Shown: positions 8,601 through 17,229 of the stretch, in pieces | Layout: every line of letters starts with the position of its first letter | How positions within the stretch are numbered: the first letter of the stretch is position 1 | DNA from: Tenacibaculum discolor | Lineage (GTDB): Bacteria > Bacteroidota > Bacteroidia > Flavobacteriales > Flavobacteriaceae | Length of the DNA: 64,000 bases | NCBI RefSeq assembly: GCF_003664185.1 | Contig: NZ_RCCS01000009.1 | Coordinates: 124,001 to 188,000 of the forward strand | Direction: 5' to 3' | The notes under the pieces: model-generated | Databases searched by the model: none | Told to the model about the DNA's origin: nothing | What the model saw: the letters and a program-made list of their open reading frames with translations, nothing else | Made by a program: the position numbers and the translations under genes

Positions 8601-8655
8601 GTGAAAAGTAGGTGAAAAGGAAAAAAAAGCTACTAAAAAGGAAAAAAAGCACTTG
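8601..8655. promoter_or_regulatory. phased direct repeats, candidate LytTR binding region
   Basis: In the 225-base gap between the lipoprotein operon and the LytTR gene, GTGAAAAG occurs at 8601 and 8612, 11 bases apart. A longer unit (AAAAGG, an A run, then GC) occurs twice with its GG at 8619 and 8640, 21 bases apart. Spacing of one and two helical turns is what LytTR proteins usually need. The units lie 63-117 bases before the lipoprotein start. The sequence is not the classic LytTR consensus, so the link is inference. Confidence 0.4.
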
Positions 8656-8763
8656 AAAATTTGTTCATTTCTTAATCTTTCTCTTTAAGATTACACCTAT
8701 TAATTTCAATTCTGTGAATTTTATAAGTCAATTCTATAGAAGGATTAAAACCAATTACTATTT

Positions 8764-9885
8764 ATGAAAAAAGACCGCGTATATTTCTTAACTTTCTTAG
8801 GATTGGCTATTGTTACATTTGTTGTAAGCTATTTTAGTATGAACTATTTATTAGAAGTTTCTACTAATCATTTTTTACAAACTCAAATTGAAGCTAGCAA
8901 GCGAGAAGCAAATGAAATATCTTCTCTTGTACAAAGACAAATAGAAAATGGGCTTCCTGAAAATGTCGTAATCAATAATTTACAAAGAAGTATAGAAAAC
9001 ACTAGTATTGAGTCTGGCTTTATTTGCATGTTTGACTGGTCTGGGGTTGAAATTTGCCATCCTGACCCAGAAAAAATTGGACAGTTAATTTTACCTGATG
9101 AATCATTTGTTCAACCTGTTATTAATAAAGAATTAGATTCTCACGATTTTTACAACCTATTAAACAGTAAAACTGAAATGGGAGGGGTTAGAGAGTTTTC
9201 AGATAAGAAAAGAAGCTCTGAAATTATCTATTTATACCCTGTAAAAAATACTGATTGGATTGTTGCTGCACACGCCAACATAAAACATATTAAAAACAGG
9301 ATGCTAAAACTTAAAACTAATTTTATCCTTGTTTATGGGGCTTCGGGTACTTTAATAATTATTATGTCTTTATTTATGGTTCGATTTATTAGTGGGAAAT
9401 ATGAGAAAAACCTTGAAGAACAAAACGAAGGCTTATCTAAAAAAGTTCTTACATTATCTCAGTTAAACAGCGATTTAATGTTGTATAGAGAAAAAATAAA
9501 CACTGTAGATACACCTGCTGAAAAAACAATCACAAACTCAGCTGTTAAAAAAAGAATTCTGACTTATGTAAAAGACGAAATAGTATCGATTGAACCCGAT
9601 AACATAGGGTTTATTTATACTCAAAATACTATTACCTATATCTGTTGTCTAGATGGTTCAATATTTCACAGCAATAATAGTCTAGAAGATATTTTCTCTG
9701 ATTTAGATAATACTGAGTTTTTTAGAGCTAATAGACAATTTATTATATCTGTAAAAGCAATAGACAAAATATATAAATACGGAAGTAATCAACTTAAAAT
9801 AGAAACAAAACCTCGATCTCCTTTAGATATAATTATAAGTAAAAATAAATCTTCAGAATTTAAAAAATGGCTAAGAGGAGAATAG
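8764..9885 (+). CDS. membrane-bound sensor with Cache-like domain and LytTR DNA-binding domain
   Basis: The 373-residue protein has TM1 (about residues 8-28), an exported sensor region (about 30-190, with FICMFDWSGVEICHPDPEKIGQ and VKNTDWIVAAHANI as in Cache domains), TM2 (about 193-212), and a coiled-coil linker (about 215-245). The C-terminal LytTR domain runs from about 265 to 372 (VKDEIVSIEPDNIGFIYTQ, FFRANRQFIISVKAIDKIY). It therefore senses a signal outside the membrane and binds DNA directly, without a separate kinase. It is divergent from the exported redox operon, its most likely target. DNA-bending direct repeats lie between them. Confidence 0.85.
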   Translation: MKKDRVYFLTFLGLAIVTFVVSYFSMNYLLEVSTNHFLQTQIEASKREANEISSLVQRQIENGLPENVVINNLQRSIENTSIESGFICMFDWSGVEICHPDPEKIGQLILPDESFVQPVINKELDSHDFYNLLNSKTEMGGVREFSDKKRSSEIIYLYPVKNTDWIVAAHANIKHIKNRMLKLKTNFILVYGASGTLIIIMSLFMVRFISGKYEKNLEEQNEGLSKKVLTLSQLNSDLMLYREKINTVDTPAEKTITNSAVKKRILTYVKDEIVSIEPDNIGFIYTQNTITYICCLDGSIFHSNNSLEDIFSDLDNTEFFRANRQFIISVKAIDKIYKYGSNQLKIETKPRSPLDIIISKNKSSEFKKWLRGE

Positions 9886-10173
9886 TTTGTTTTTTATGAT
9901 GGTTTGTATTTTTTCATATTTGCTTACTAGTAACGGTCAAATATGAGCTGTTATGTATTTTTATATAAGTTCTCTAAACCAGAGTCACCTGACGGTTGAG
10001 CAATAGGCAATATCTTTAACCTAAACATAAAAGAGGTTTTGGAAAAACTACCTGTAAAAATGACATCCGTTAAAGATTGGGCAAAAATAAACCGAGAAAT
10101 TTTCTTAAGTTAATTAAGTTTGGCAATCTAGAGTATTCTCTAAAAAACACTCTAGATTATCTTTAACTTGTAG
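9886..10173. other. gene-poor stretch with inverted repeats and an ORF remnant
   Basis: No complete gene is seen. CATATTTG (9915-9922) faces CAAATATG (9938-9945) around the small palindrome TTACTAGTAA. Another perfect 10-base inverted repeat pairs AATCTAGAGT (10125-10134) with ACTCTAGATT (10149-10158). Between them, 10006-10113 is open without a start codon and reads like the end of a real protein (NIKEVLEKLPVKMTSVKDWA and on). Next to a tRNA this looks like a decayed insertion. Confidence 0.4.
10006..10113 (+). pseudogene. possible C-terminal remnant of a lost gene
   Basis: The frame is open for 35 codons between TGA at 9997-9999 and TAA at 10111-10113, with charged, protein-like composition (KEVLEKLPVKMTSVKDWA). 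There is no suitable start codon except an internal ATG giving 17 residues. The parent family is not recognised. The proximity to tRNA-Arg suggests leftovers of an integrated element, but chance is possible. Confidence 0.25.
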
Positions 10174-10247
10174 CGACTCAGAGAGGACTCGAACCCCCAA
10201 CCCTCAGAGCCGAAATCTGATGTTCTATCCAGTTGAACTACTGAGTC
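10174..10247 (-). tRNA. tRNA-Arg (anticodon TCG)
   Basis: The minus strand folds into a full cloverleaf of 74 bases. The acceptor stem is GACTCAG/CTGAGTC, the D arm has GTTC/GAAC, and the anticodon stem is TCAGA/TCTGA with loop TTTCGGC giving anticodon TCG. The T arm has the loop TTCGAGT. The discriminator base is G; CCA is not encoded (the next bases are CTA). It reads CGA and related arginine codons. It lies between yqeY and the gene-poor stretch. Confidence 0.95.
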
Positions 10248-10258
10248 TATAAACCTTA

Positions 10259-10705
10259 TTAAGCTAGTTTAGCTTTTACAATTGCTGAAATAGTTTTTCC
10301 GTCTGCTTGTCCAGCTAATTGTTTAGATACAATTCCCATTACTTTACCCATATCCTTCATACCATCTGCTCCAACATCTGCAATAGTTTTCTCTACAATA
10401 TTCCCAATTTCTTCCTCACTTAAAGCTTCAGGTAAAAATTGTTCTAAAATAGCTGCTTCTGCCAATTCTGGTTCTGCTAAATCATTACGACCTTGCTCTG
10501 CAAAAACAGCAGCACTATCTTTACGTTGCTTTACTTGTTTTTGAATAATCTTTAATTCTTCTGCTTCGGATAATTCTCCTGCTCCTGCTTCAGTATTTGC
10601 CAACATAAATGCTGATTTCAATGCTCTTAAAGCTGTTAAAGCTACCGTGTCTTTAGACTTCATAGCTTCTTTCATTTTATCCATTACCTGTTTTTGCAAA
10701 CTCAT
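10259..10705 (-). CDS. yqeY: YqeY / GatB-related domain protein
   Basis: The 148-residue protein belongs to the YqeY family: MKEAMKSKDTVALTALRALKSAF at the start, then an all-helical domain ending in a GatB/Asn-tRNA amidotransferase tail-like region (MGKVMGIVSKQLAGQADGKTISAIVKAKL). YqeY resembles the tRNA-binding tail domain of GatB, but stand-alone members have no proven job. It lies 70 bases after ftsZ and behind a terminator hairpin, so it may be read through from the division cluster or have its own promoter. The link of yqeY to ftsZ is common in Bacteroidota. Confidence 0.92.
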   Translation of the reverse strand: MSLQKQVMDKMKEAMKSKDTVALTALRALKSAFMLANTEAGAGELSEAEELKIIQKQVKQRKDSAAVFAEQGRNDLAEPELAEAAILEQFLPEALSEEEIGNIVEKTIADVGADGMKDMGKVMGIVSKQLAGQADGKTISAIVKAKLA

Positions 10706-10726
10706 AATTTTATGTTTTTAAAGTAT

Positions 10727-10757
10727 TAAAAAATCCCGATAAATCGGGATTTTAAAA
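10727..10757 (-). terminator. terminator hairpin after ftsZ
   Basis: AAATCCCGAT and ATCGGGATTT form a near-perfect stem with a very short loop between ftsZ and yqeY, flanked by A and T runs on both sides. It marks the likely end of the dcw transcript, though read-through into yqeY is possible. Confidence 0.8.
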
Positions 10758-10775
10758 ATAAGTGTTATTCTTTTA

Positions 10776-12638
10776 TTAATCTACATTATCGTGTAAAAAC
10801 GAATTATTAGAGCGTAATAAATCGTTATTATCTGTATTTAATACTGTATCTGACTTACTAAAATCAGAACCTGCATCAATATCAACTCCTAATCTTTTAT
10901 ATGCTGGTTGACGCTCAATTTCGTCTATGTTTTTACTAACCTGGTCGTTAAACTTGTAGTTAAAACCTTTCATTTTTTCACGTCTTTCCTGTGCTCTTTT
11001 TTGCAATTCAGAAATTGTTAAGTCCAACGGAGAAACTTCTTCGCTTGAAGTGTCTATGTTATTAATTTCTTCTTGCGTTTTAGATTTTACCTCAAATTGT
11101 AACTCTTCTTCTATCTCTTCCTTAATTGTTGGAGTAGAACTTTTACCAATTGTTGGTTGTGCACTAAAATCATCTAGTACATAACGTTTTTCAACTTTAT
11201 GATACTTTACTTCTTCAGCTTTTACTTCAATATTTTTAATCTCGCTAGTTGTTTCAACTAAATGAGAAGCTGGTTTTATTTCTTCGTAAGAGTTTAATGG
11301 TAAATCAAACAACAAATCTTGCTGAGTTGGTTGCTCTTTTACTTCTCTTTCTTCTACTTTTGGTTCAGCTATATTTGTAATAATAAAATCGTCTTCAGAA
11401 ACTGTTTCTATTTCAATCTCATCATATACTACATCAATATTTTTTATTGCTTCCGTTGTAGGAATAATCTCTGATTTAGGTTCAGGCTTTTCTTCCTCTA
11501 AAACATGAACAACTTTATTTGATGGTGTACTTTTTATAGGCTCATCAATTGCTGGAGATGTTTGTATATTCTGGTCTCCAAAATTATAAGTTGCCTTTTG
11601 CTCATCTTCTAAAGTATGAACTATTTTTTTCACCTCTGTATTGGTAATATTACCTTGCTGATCGGCAGCGAAACCCGTAGCTACAACTGTTACTGCTATT
11701 CCATCTTCTAATGTTTCATCCTCACCGATACCCATAATAATATTGGCATCATAACCTGCTTCATCTTGGATGTAGTCATTAATTTCACCTATTTCATCTA
11801 GAGTAACTTCATTACCTCCAGAAACGATTAATAACAATACATTTTTAGCTCCTGTAATTTTATTATCGTTCAATAATGGTGAATCTAATGCCTTTACAAT
11901 AGCATTTTTAGCTCTGTTTGCTCCTGTTTCTTTTGCAGAACCCATAATTGCTGTACCACTATTTGATAATACCGTTTTTGCATCATGTAAATCGATATTT
12001 TGTTTGTAGTGATGTGTAATTACCTCTGCTATACCTTTTGCCGCTGTTGCTAATACTTCATCAGCTTTAGAGAATCCTGCTTTAAACCCTAAGTTACCAT
12101 AAACTTCGCGCAGTTTATTATTATTGATAACAATTAATGAGTCTACATTATTACGTAGCTCATCAATTCCTTTTTGAGCTTGTTTTGAGCGCATTCTTCC
12201 TTCAAATTGAAATGGCATAGTAACGATACCTACCGTTAAAATATCCATATCTTTAGCAATTTTAGCAATGATTGGAGCTGCTCCTGTACCGGTTCCTCCT
12301 CCCATACCTGCGGTAATAAACACCATTTTGGTATGTGTACTCAACATTTGTTGAATTTCCTGCATACTTTCAGCCGCTGCTTGTGCTCCAATTTCTGGAT
12401 TAGCACCTGCACCTAACCCAGAAGTTAAGTGTGCTCCTAATTGAACTTTATTAGGTATAGGACTGTTTTCTAATGCTTGTGCGTCTGTATTACAAATTAC
12501 GAAATCTACTCCGTGAATTTGTTTACTATACATGTGGTTTACTGCGTTGCTTCCTCCCCCACCAACACCAATTACTTTAATGGCATTCGATTGTGTTTTT
12601 GGCATGTCGAATGAAATGTTATCAAATTCTGCGCTCAT
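10776..12638 (-). CDS. ftsZ: cell division GTPase FtsZ with long C-terminal extension
   Basis: FtsZ polymerises into the division ring at mid-cell. The GTPase core fills about residues 15-325, with GVGGGGSNAVNHM near 25, the tubulin signature GGGTGTG near 113, and the T7-loop region (GIGEDETLEDG) later. The remaining 300 residues are an acidic, low-complexity linker. Near 580 is a conserved-looking peptide (ERQPAYKRLGVDID) that may serve as the FtsA-binding end, followed by about 35 more residues. With 620 residues it is much longer than the 380-400 of most bacteria, though long linkers are usual in Bacteroidota. It is the last division gene of the cluster. Confidence 0.98.
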   Translation of the reverse strand: MSAEFDNISFDMPKTQSNAIKVIGVGGGGSNAVNHMYSKQIHGVDFVICNTDAQALENSPIPNKVQLGAHLTSGLGAGANPEIGAQAAAESMQEIQQMLSTHTKMVFITAGMGGGTGTGAAPIIAKIAKDMDILTVGIVTMPFQFEGRMRSKQAQKGIDELRNNVDSLIVINNNKLREVYGNLGFKAGFSKADEVLATAAKGIAEVITHHYKQNIDLHDAKTVLSNSGTAIMGSAKETGANRAKNAIVKALDSPLLNDNKITGAKNVLLLIVSGGNEVTLDEIGEINDYIQDEAGYDANIIMGIGEDETLEDGIAVTVVATGFAADQQGNITNTEVKKIVHTLEDEQKATYNFGDQNIQTSPAIDEPIKSTPSNKVVHVLEEEKPEPKSEIIPTTEAIKNIDVVYDEIEIETVSEDDFIITNIAEPKVEEREVKEQPTQQDLLFDLPLNSYEEIKPASHLVETTSEIKNIEVKAEEVKYHKVEKRYVLDDFSAQPTIGKSSTPTIKEEIEEELQFEVKSKTQEEINNIDTSSEEVSPLDLTISELQKRAQERREKMKGFNYKFNDQVSKNIDEIERQPAYKRLGVDIDAGSDFSKSDTVLNTDNNDLLRSNNSFLHDNVD

Positions 12639-12677
12639 AATAACTTTTCTTTTTTATTAATTCTTATTCAATTTTAC

Positions 12678-12705
12678 ACTCCTTTTTAGGGGATTAATCA
12701 GGAGT
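12678..12705. repeat. inverted repeat in the ftsA-ftsZ gap
   Basis: ACTCCT (12678-12683) faces AGGAGT (12700-12705) in the 84-base gap upstream of ftsZ. There is no T run, so it is not a clear terminator. This is the largest gap in the cluster, so the hairpin could affect ftsZ mRNA processing or expression. That role is a guess. Confidence 0.35.
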
Positions 12706-12722
12706 ATTCTTATATATACTAA

Positions 12723-14063
12723 TTACTCTGCGTTATCTAAAAATTCTTTGAATCGTTCAGTAAACTTATCAAAAAACGATTTAGATTTTTTCGCTTTGTG
12801 TTCCTTCTCTTCTTGGATTTCTTCTGCTATTTCTTTTTCCTCTTCAATAGCTTCTTCTACTAACGCCTCTGGCGCTTCTTCAACAACTACTTTTTCTTCT
12901 ACTTCTTTTTGTAAACCTTCCATTAACAACCCTACAGCAGTTGCAAATGCAGGACTTGACAATGCTTCATCAGAGTCTCCTGCTAGGTGTTCATTTGGAT
13001 ACCCAATACGAACGTCCATTCCAGTAATATATTCTACTAACTGGCGTAAATGTTTTAATTGAGCTCCACCCCCTGTTAGTACAATACCTGCAATTAATTT
13101 TCCTTTTTGAGTTTCATGCCCATAGTTCTTAATTTCAAGGTACACATGTTCAATAATTTCTTGAACTCTCGCATGAATTATTTTTGATAAATTTTTAAGT
13201 GTAATTTCTTTAGGCTCTCTTCCTCTTAACCCTGGAATTGAAACTATTTCCGTTTCTTTATTTTCTCCAGGCCATGCTGAACCGAACTTAATTTTTAATA
13301 ACTCTGCTTGTTTTTCTATTATTGAACAGCCTTCTTTAATATCTTCAGTAATTACATTACCTCCAAAAGGAATAACTGCTGTATGACGAATAATTCCATC
13401 TTTAAATATTGCTAAATCTGTTGTTCCACCACCTATATCAATCAATGCTACACCCGCTTCTTTTTCCTCTTGACTTAACACTGCTGATGCAGAAGCTAAA
13501 GGTTCTAGGGTAATATCAGAAAGGTTTAACCCTGCACTTTTGATACATCTGCCTACATTTCGGATAGAAGATACTTGACCAACTACTACGTGAAAGTTAG
13601 CTTCTAATCTTCCACCATACATCCCAATAGGTTCTTTTATATCTGGCTGGCTATCTACTTTAAATTCTTGTGGTAATACATGAATAATTTCTTCACCAGG
13701 TAGCATAACCAATTTATGCACCTGACTTACTAAATTTTCTATATCTGTTGCATCTATTACCTCCTCTGACTTTTCTCTTGTTATATAGTCACTATGGTGA
13801 AGGCTGCGTATGTGTTGACCAGCAATACCTACTACAACATTCTCTATCTTATATCCTGAAATACTTTCTGCCTCTTCAGCTGCTTGCTGAATAGACTGAA
13901 TAGTTTGCGTAATGTTATTAACTACCCCACGCTTTACACCTAAACTTTTCGCTTTACCAATACCTAAAACTTCAAGCTTACCGTATTCGTTTTTACGACC
14001 AATCATGGCAACAATCTTGGTTGTACCAATATCTAAACCAACTGCAATTTTATTGTTTTCCAT
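12723..14063 (-). CDS. ftsA: cell division protein FtsA
   Basis: This is an actin-like ATPase that ties FtsZ filaments to the membrane. The first phosphate motif is VGLDIGTTKIVAMIG (about residues 7-21), the second is LIDIGGGTTDLAIF (about 210), and the adenosine motif is GIVLTGGGAQL (about 330). An acidic linker follows, and the final amphipathic helix (FFDKFTERFKEFLDN) is the membrane-targeting end. The ATG at 14063 (MENNKIAVG) gives 446 residues and is preferred over an in-frame ATG eight codons earlier. It overlaps the end of ftsQ by 14 bases. Confidence 0.97.
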   Translation of the reverse strand: MENNKIAVGLDIGTTKIVAMIGRKNEYGKLEVLGIGKAKSLGVKRGVVNNITQTIQSIQQAAEEAESISGYKIENVVVGIAGQHIRSLHHSDYITREKSEEVIDATDIENLVSQVHKLVMLPGEEIIHVLPQEFKVDSQPDIKEPIGMYGGRLEANFHVVVGQVSSIRNVGRCIKSAGLNLSDITLEPLASASAVLSQEEKEAGVALIDIGGGTTDLAIFKDGIIRHTAVIPFGGNVITEDIKEGCSIIEKQAELLKIKFGSAWPGENKETEIVSIPGLRGREPKEITLKNLSKIIHARVQEIIEHVYLEIKNYGHETQKGKLIAGIVLTGGGAQLKHLRQLVEYITGMDVRIGYPNEHLAGDSDEALSSPAFATAVGLLMEGLQKEVEEKVVVEEAPEALVEEAIEEEKEIAEEIQEEKEHKAKKSKSFFDKFTERFKEFLDNAE

Positions 14064-14790
14064 CTTGATTTTGTTTTGTGCACACAACTTGGTTGTGGTA
14101 TTTTACATTTATCGCTTTATAGTTATTAATGGTTTTGTCTTTAAATGCTTTGTTATAAAATGTTGTTAGCTTTTTAAACTTCATTGAAGCATCTGTTAAC
14201 TCTCCAAAAATTATCTTATAACCACCACTACGAACTGTAAATATGTATTCGTTTTGGGCGTCTCTTTGAATAGCAATAATTTCTTTAGCGAAAAAACTAT
14301 TACTATTTATGGTCTTTATTAACGTTGTTAATTCTTTGATTTCTTCTGGCTCCCTTACTCCTAAAACTAATGGTACTCTTGCTGAAAAATTTGTTGATAA
14401 CGGAATTTCTACACCATACTTATCAACATAAAAAGATTTATCTTTATCAACAATTCGAGCTATCGGTGTTCGTTGTTTTATAGTAGTTTTTAACACCCCA
14501 TCTACGGTTAAAAACACAGCTGTTTTTTCAACATACGGGTTCGCCGAAACATTAGCCTCTAGAAAGTGTAAATCTACCAATCTTTTTGGTTGGTTTTTAA
14601 CAAATTCATTATTTTGTATTAACAATTTATCAACCATACTGTGTGTCAAAAAGTTATTGTCTCCAGCAGCAAACTCTACCACCGTGTTTTTTACCTTTTT
14701 TGCTCCATTTCTATTGGTTGTAAAACCATATAAAAACACCAAAAACATCAACAGCAAGAAAAAAGACAGATATGTTGCTAATTTTTTCAT
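14050..14790 (-). CDS. ftsQ: cell division protein FtsQ
   Basis: The 246-residue bitopic protein has one membrane helix at about residues 5-22, then a POTRA-like region (VEFAAGDNNFLTHSMVDKLL to VFLTVDGVLKTTIKQRTPIARIV) and the beta domain (YVDKYGVEIPLS to KIIFGELTD). It links early and late division proteins outside the membrane. Sequence conservation in this family is low, so the position between murC and ftsA adds weight. It starts one base after the murC stop codon. Confidence 0.92.
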   Translation of the reverse strand: MKKLATYLSFFLLLMFLVFLYGFTTNRNGAKKVKNTVVEFAAGDNNFLTHSMVDKLLIQNNEFVKNQPKRLVDLHFLEANVSANPYVEKTAVFLTVDGVLKTTIKQRTPIARIVDKDKSFYVDKYGVEIPLSTNFSARVPLVLGVREPEEIKELTTLIKTINSNSFFAKEIIAIQRDAQNEYIFTVRSGGYKIIFGELTDASMKFKKLTTFYNKAFKDKTINNYKAINVKYHNQVVCTKQNQDGKQ

Positions 14791-14791
14791 T

Positions 14792-16138
14792 CTATTTTTT
14801 GTGTTTTTCCTCTAATTTATTTTTTACTTCATCAACTAATAAACCAATATCTCCTGCACCTAACATTGCCACTATTTTTGACTCTGACTTTATGATTTCG
14901 TTGCTTAATTTTTCCTTCGACACTAACTTTTTAGTATCAATGGTTATTTTTTCCAATAACCAATTAGAAGTAACTCCTTTTATTGGCAATTCTCTAGCTG
15001 GATAAATATCTAATAATAACACTTCGTCGAACAATGATAATGCTTCTGCAAAATCATCTACAAAATCTCTAGTCCTGCTAAACAAATGTGGTTGAAATAC
15101 AGCCAAAACTTTTTCTTTTGGATACATTTCTCTAACAGATTGCGCTACTGCTTTTATTTCAGTAGGATGATGTGCATAATCATCAATCAACACAACATCT
15201 TCAGTTTTTATTTTATAAGAAAATCTACGCTGTACCCCTTTAAAAGTTCCTAACTGTTTTTTAATTTTTTCTAATGACACTCCATATACATCTGCAATAG
15301 ATAGTGCTGCTAAAGCATTCATCATGTTATGATTTCCTGGTAAATGAAATGCTATATTTTTAATTTCTGATGTTGGTGTTTTTACATCAAAAACATATTT
15401 ACCTGCTTCTATTTTTACATTATAGGCTTTATAATCCGCTGCTGCTTCTACAGCATAAGTTAACCCTTCTAATGGTAATCCTTTTGCTACAATCAAAGTA
15501 TCAGAAACTTTACCTGCAAAATCTCTAAATGATTGCTGTAACAATTCATTTTCTCCATAGATATCTAAATGATCTGCATCCATAGAGGTTACACAAGCTA
15601 TATTTGGTGATAATTTTAAAAACGAACGATCAAACTCATCAGCCTCAACAACTGAAACTTCATCACCTCCTAAAATTAAGTTAGAGTTGTAATTTTCTGC
15701 AATTCCTCCTAAAAACGAAGTAGCTTTTTCAGGTTGCATAATGTGCCCTAAAATTGAAGAGGTTGTTGTTTTTCCATGTGTTCCCGCTACAGCCAAACAA
15801 AAAGTATTCTTAGTAATTTCTCCTAATACTTCTGCTCTTTTCAAAACTGTGTATCCGTTATCTTTAAAATAATTTAATTGTAAATGATTTTTAGGAACTG
15901 CTGGTGTATACACCACCAATGTTTTTTCTTTATTTAAAAATGAAATTGGAATATTTTTTACAGCATCTTCAAAATGAACTTCTATTCCTATTTCTTCTAA
16001 ACTTTTAGTGATAGGTGTTGGTGTTTTATCGTAGCCTACTACTACTTTTCCATTGACAGAAAAATAACGAGCTATGGCACTCATTCCTATTCCACCAATA
16101 CCAATAAAATAAACGTTATGTATCGTTTTTAAATTCAC
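14792..16138 (-). CDS. murC: UDP-N-acetylmuramate-L-alanine ligase MurC
   Basis: It adds the first residue, L-alanine, to UDP-MurNAc in the cytoplasm. The protein (448 residues) opens with a Rossmann-type VYFIGIGGIGMSAIARYF, has the ATP loop VAGTHGKTTTSSILG at about 114-128, the central domain with DEFDRSFL, and a C-terminal domain with DDYAHHPTEIKAV and FQPHLFSRT. All three Mur ligase domains are complete. It shares one base with murG, so translation is probably coupled. Confidence 0.98.
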   Translation of the reverse strand: MNLKTIHNVYFIGIGGIGMSAIARYFSVNGKVVVGYDKTPTPITKSLEEIGIEVHFEDAVKNIPISFLNKEKTLVVYTPAVPKNHLQLNYFKDNGYTVLKRAEVLGEITKNTFCLAVAGTHGKTTTSSILGHIMQPEKATSFLGGIAENYNSNLILGGDEVSVVEADEFDRSFLKLSPNIACVTSMDADHLDIYGENELLQQSFRDFAGKVSDTLIVAKGLPLEGLTYAVEAAADYKAYNVKIEAGKYVFDVKTPTSEIKNIAFHLPGNHNMMNALAALSIADVYGVSLEKIKKQLGTFKGVQRRFSYKIKTEDVVLIDDYAHHPTEIKAVAQSVREMYPKEKVLAVFQPHLFSRTRDFVDDFAEALSLFDEVLLLDIYPARELPIKGVTSNWLLEKITIDTKKLVSKEKLSNEIIKSESKIVAMLGAGDIGLLVDEVKNKLEEKHKK

Positions 16139-17229
16139 TAACTGATTAATTTTTCTATTTCGTTAACGATATTACTTGTTGCATTTGGTAACGCTAACTC
16201 ATTAATGTTTTCACTTAAACTTTCTTGTTTCCCTTTATCTTTTAACAAGGTTTCTAATACCACTGGGAAGGTATCAAGCTCGTTTTCTTTTACTACTAAG
16301 GCTCCATGTTTATCTGCAATAGACTTAGCGTTTTTTGTTTGATGATCTTCTGCCACATTTGGTGACGGTATAAAAATAGTTGGCTTACCCACTATACATA
16401 ATTCTGATACTGAACTTGCTCCTGCTCTTGACACAATAAAATCGGCAGCAGCATAGGCTAAATCCATCCTATTCAAAAACTGATGTACTTGAACATTTTC
16501 TAGTTCATCATATTTCTTATACTCTTCAAAATATAACTTACCACATTGCCATATTAATTGGACTCCTTGTTTTTTAAAGAAGTCTAAATTTGCTTCAACT
16601 AACTGATTTATCTTACGAGCACCAAGACTTCCGCCTAATATTAAAATGGTTTTTTTTGAAGTGTCTAATTCAAAAAACTCTTTCCCTTCTTCTATTTTAG
16701 TATGAATAAATAGTAAATCTTGACGAACTGGATTTCCAGTTTTTATAATTTTTTCTTCAGAAAAAAAACGCTCTAAATTATCGTATGCAACACATATTTT
16801 TTGCGCTTTTTTACCTAACAATCTATTTGTTATTCCTGGATACGAATTTTGTTCTTGAATTAAGGTTGGAATTCCTTTTCTATTAGCAACCATCAACGTT
16901 GGTCCACTTGCAAAACCTCCTGTACCTACAGCTACATCTGGTTTAAATTTTCGTATAATTCTATATGCTTTCCATAAACTACTTAATAGTTTAAAAGGAA
17001 ACATTAAATTCTTTAAAGTTAGTTTTCTTTGGATTCCTGAAATCCACAATCCTTTGATTTCATATCCTGCTTGCGGAACTTTTTCCATTTCCATTTTATC
17101 TTTTGCTCCTACGAACAAAATATTAGCTTCTGGGTAACGAACTTTTATTTCGTTAGCAATTGCTATTGCAGGATAAATATGACCTCCTGTACCTCCACCG
17201 CTTATTATGATATTAATCGATTGTTTCAT
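16138..17229 (-). CDS. murG: lipid II synthase MurG (GlcNAc transferase)
   Basis: It transfers GlcNAc from UDP-GlcNAc to lipid I on the inner face of the membrane, giving lipid II. The protein has 363 residues and the GT-B fold. The N-terminal glycine loop is [16 protein letters not shown] (about 9-24), then [12 protein letters not shown], a second loop [12 protein letters not shown] near 197, and the UDP-GlcNAc binding region [16 protein letters not shown] with [14 protein letters not shown]. It overlaps the ftsW end by 17 bases. Confidence 0.98.
   Translation of the reverse strand: MKQSINIIISGGGTGGHIYPAIAIANEIKVRYPEANILFVGAKDKMEMEKVPQAGYEIKGLWISGIQRKLTLKNLMFPFKLLSSLWKAYRIIRKFKPDVAVGTGGFASGPTLMVANRKGIPTLIQEQNSYPGITNRLLGKKAQKICVAYDNLERFFSEEKIIKTGNPVRQDLLFIHTKIEEGKEFFELDTSKKTILILGGSLGARKINQLVEANLDFFKKQGVQLIWQCGKLYFEEYKKYDELENVQVHQFLNRMDLAYAAADFIVSRAGASSVSELCIVGKPTIFIPSPNVAEDHQTKNAKSIADKHGALVVKENELDTFPVVLETLLKDKGKQESLSENINELALPNATSNIVNEIEKLIS

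Noticed and set aside
10776..12638. FtsZ extension taken as a fusion or a frameshift read-through
   Set aside because: The frame is unbroken, composition is typical of FtsZ linkers, and long linkers are known in Bacteroidota.
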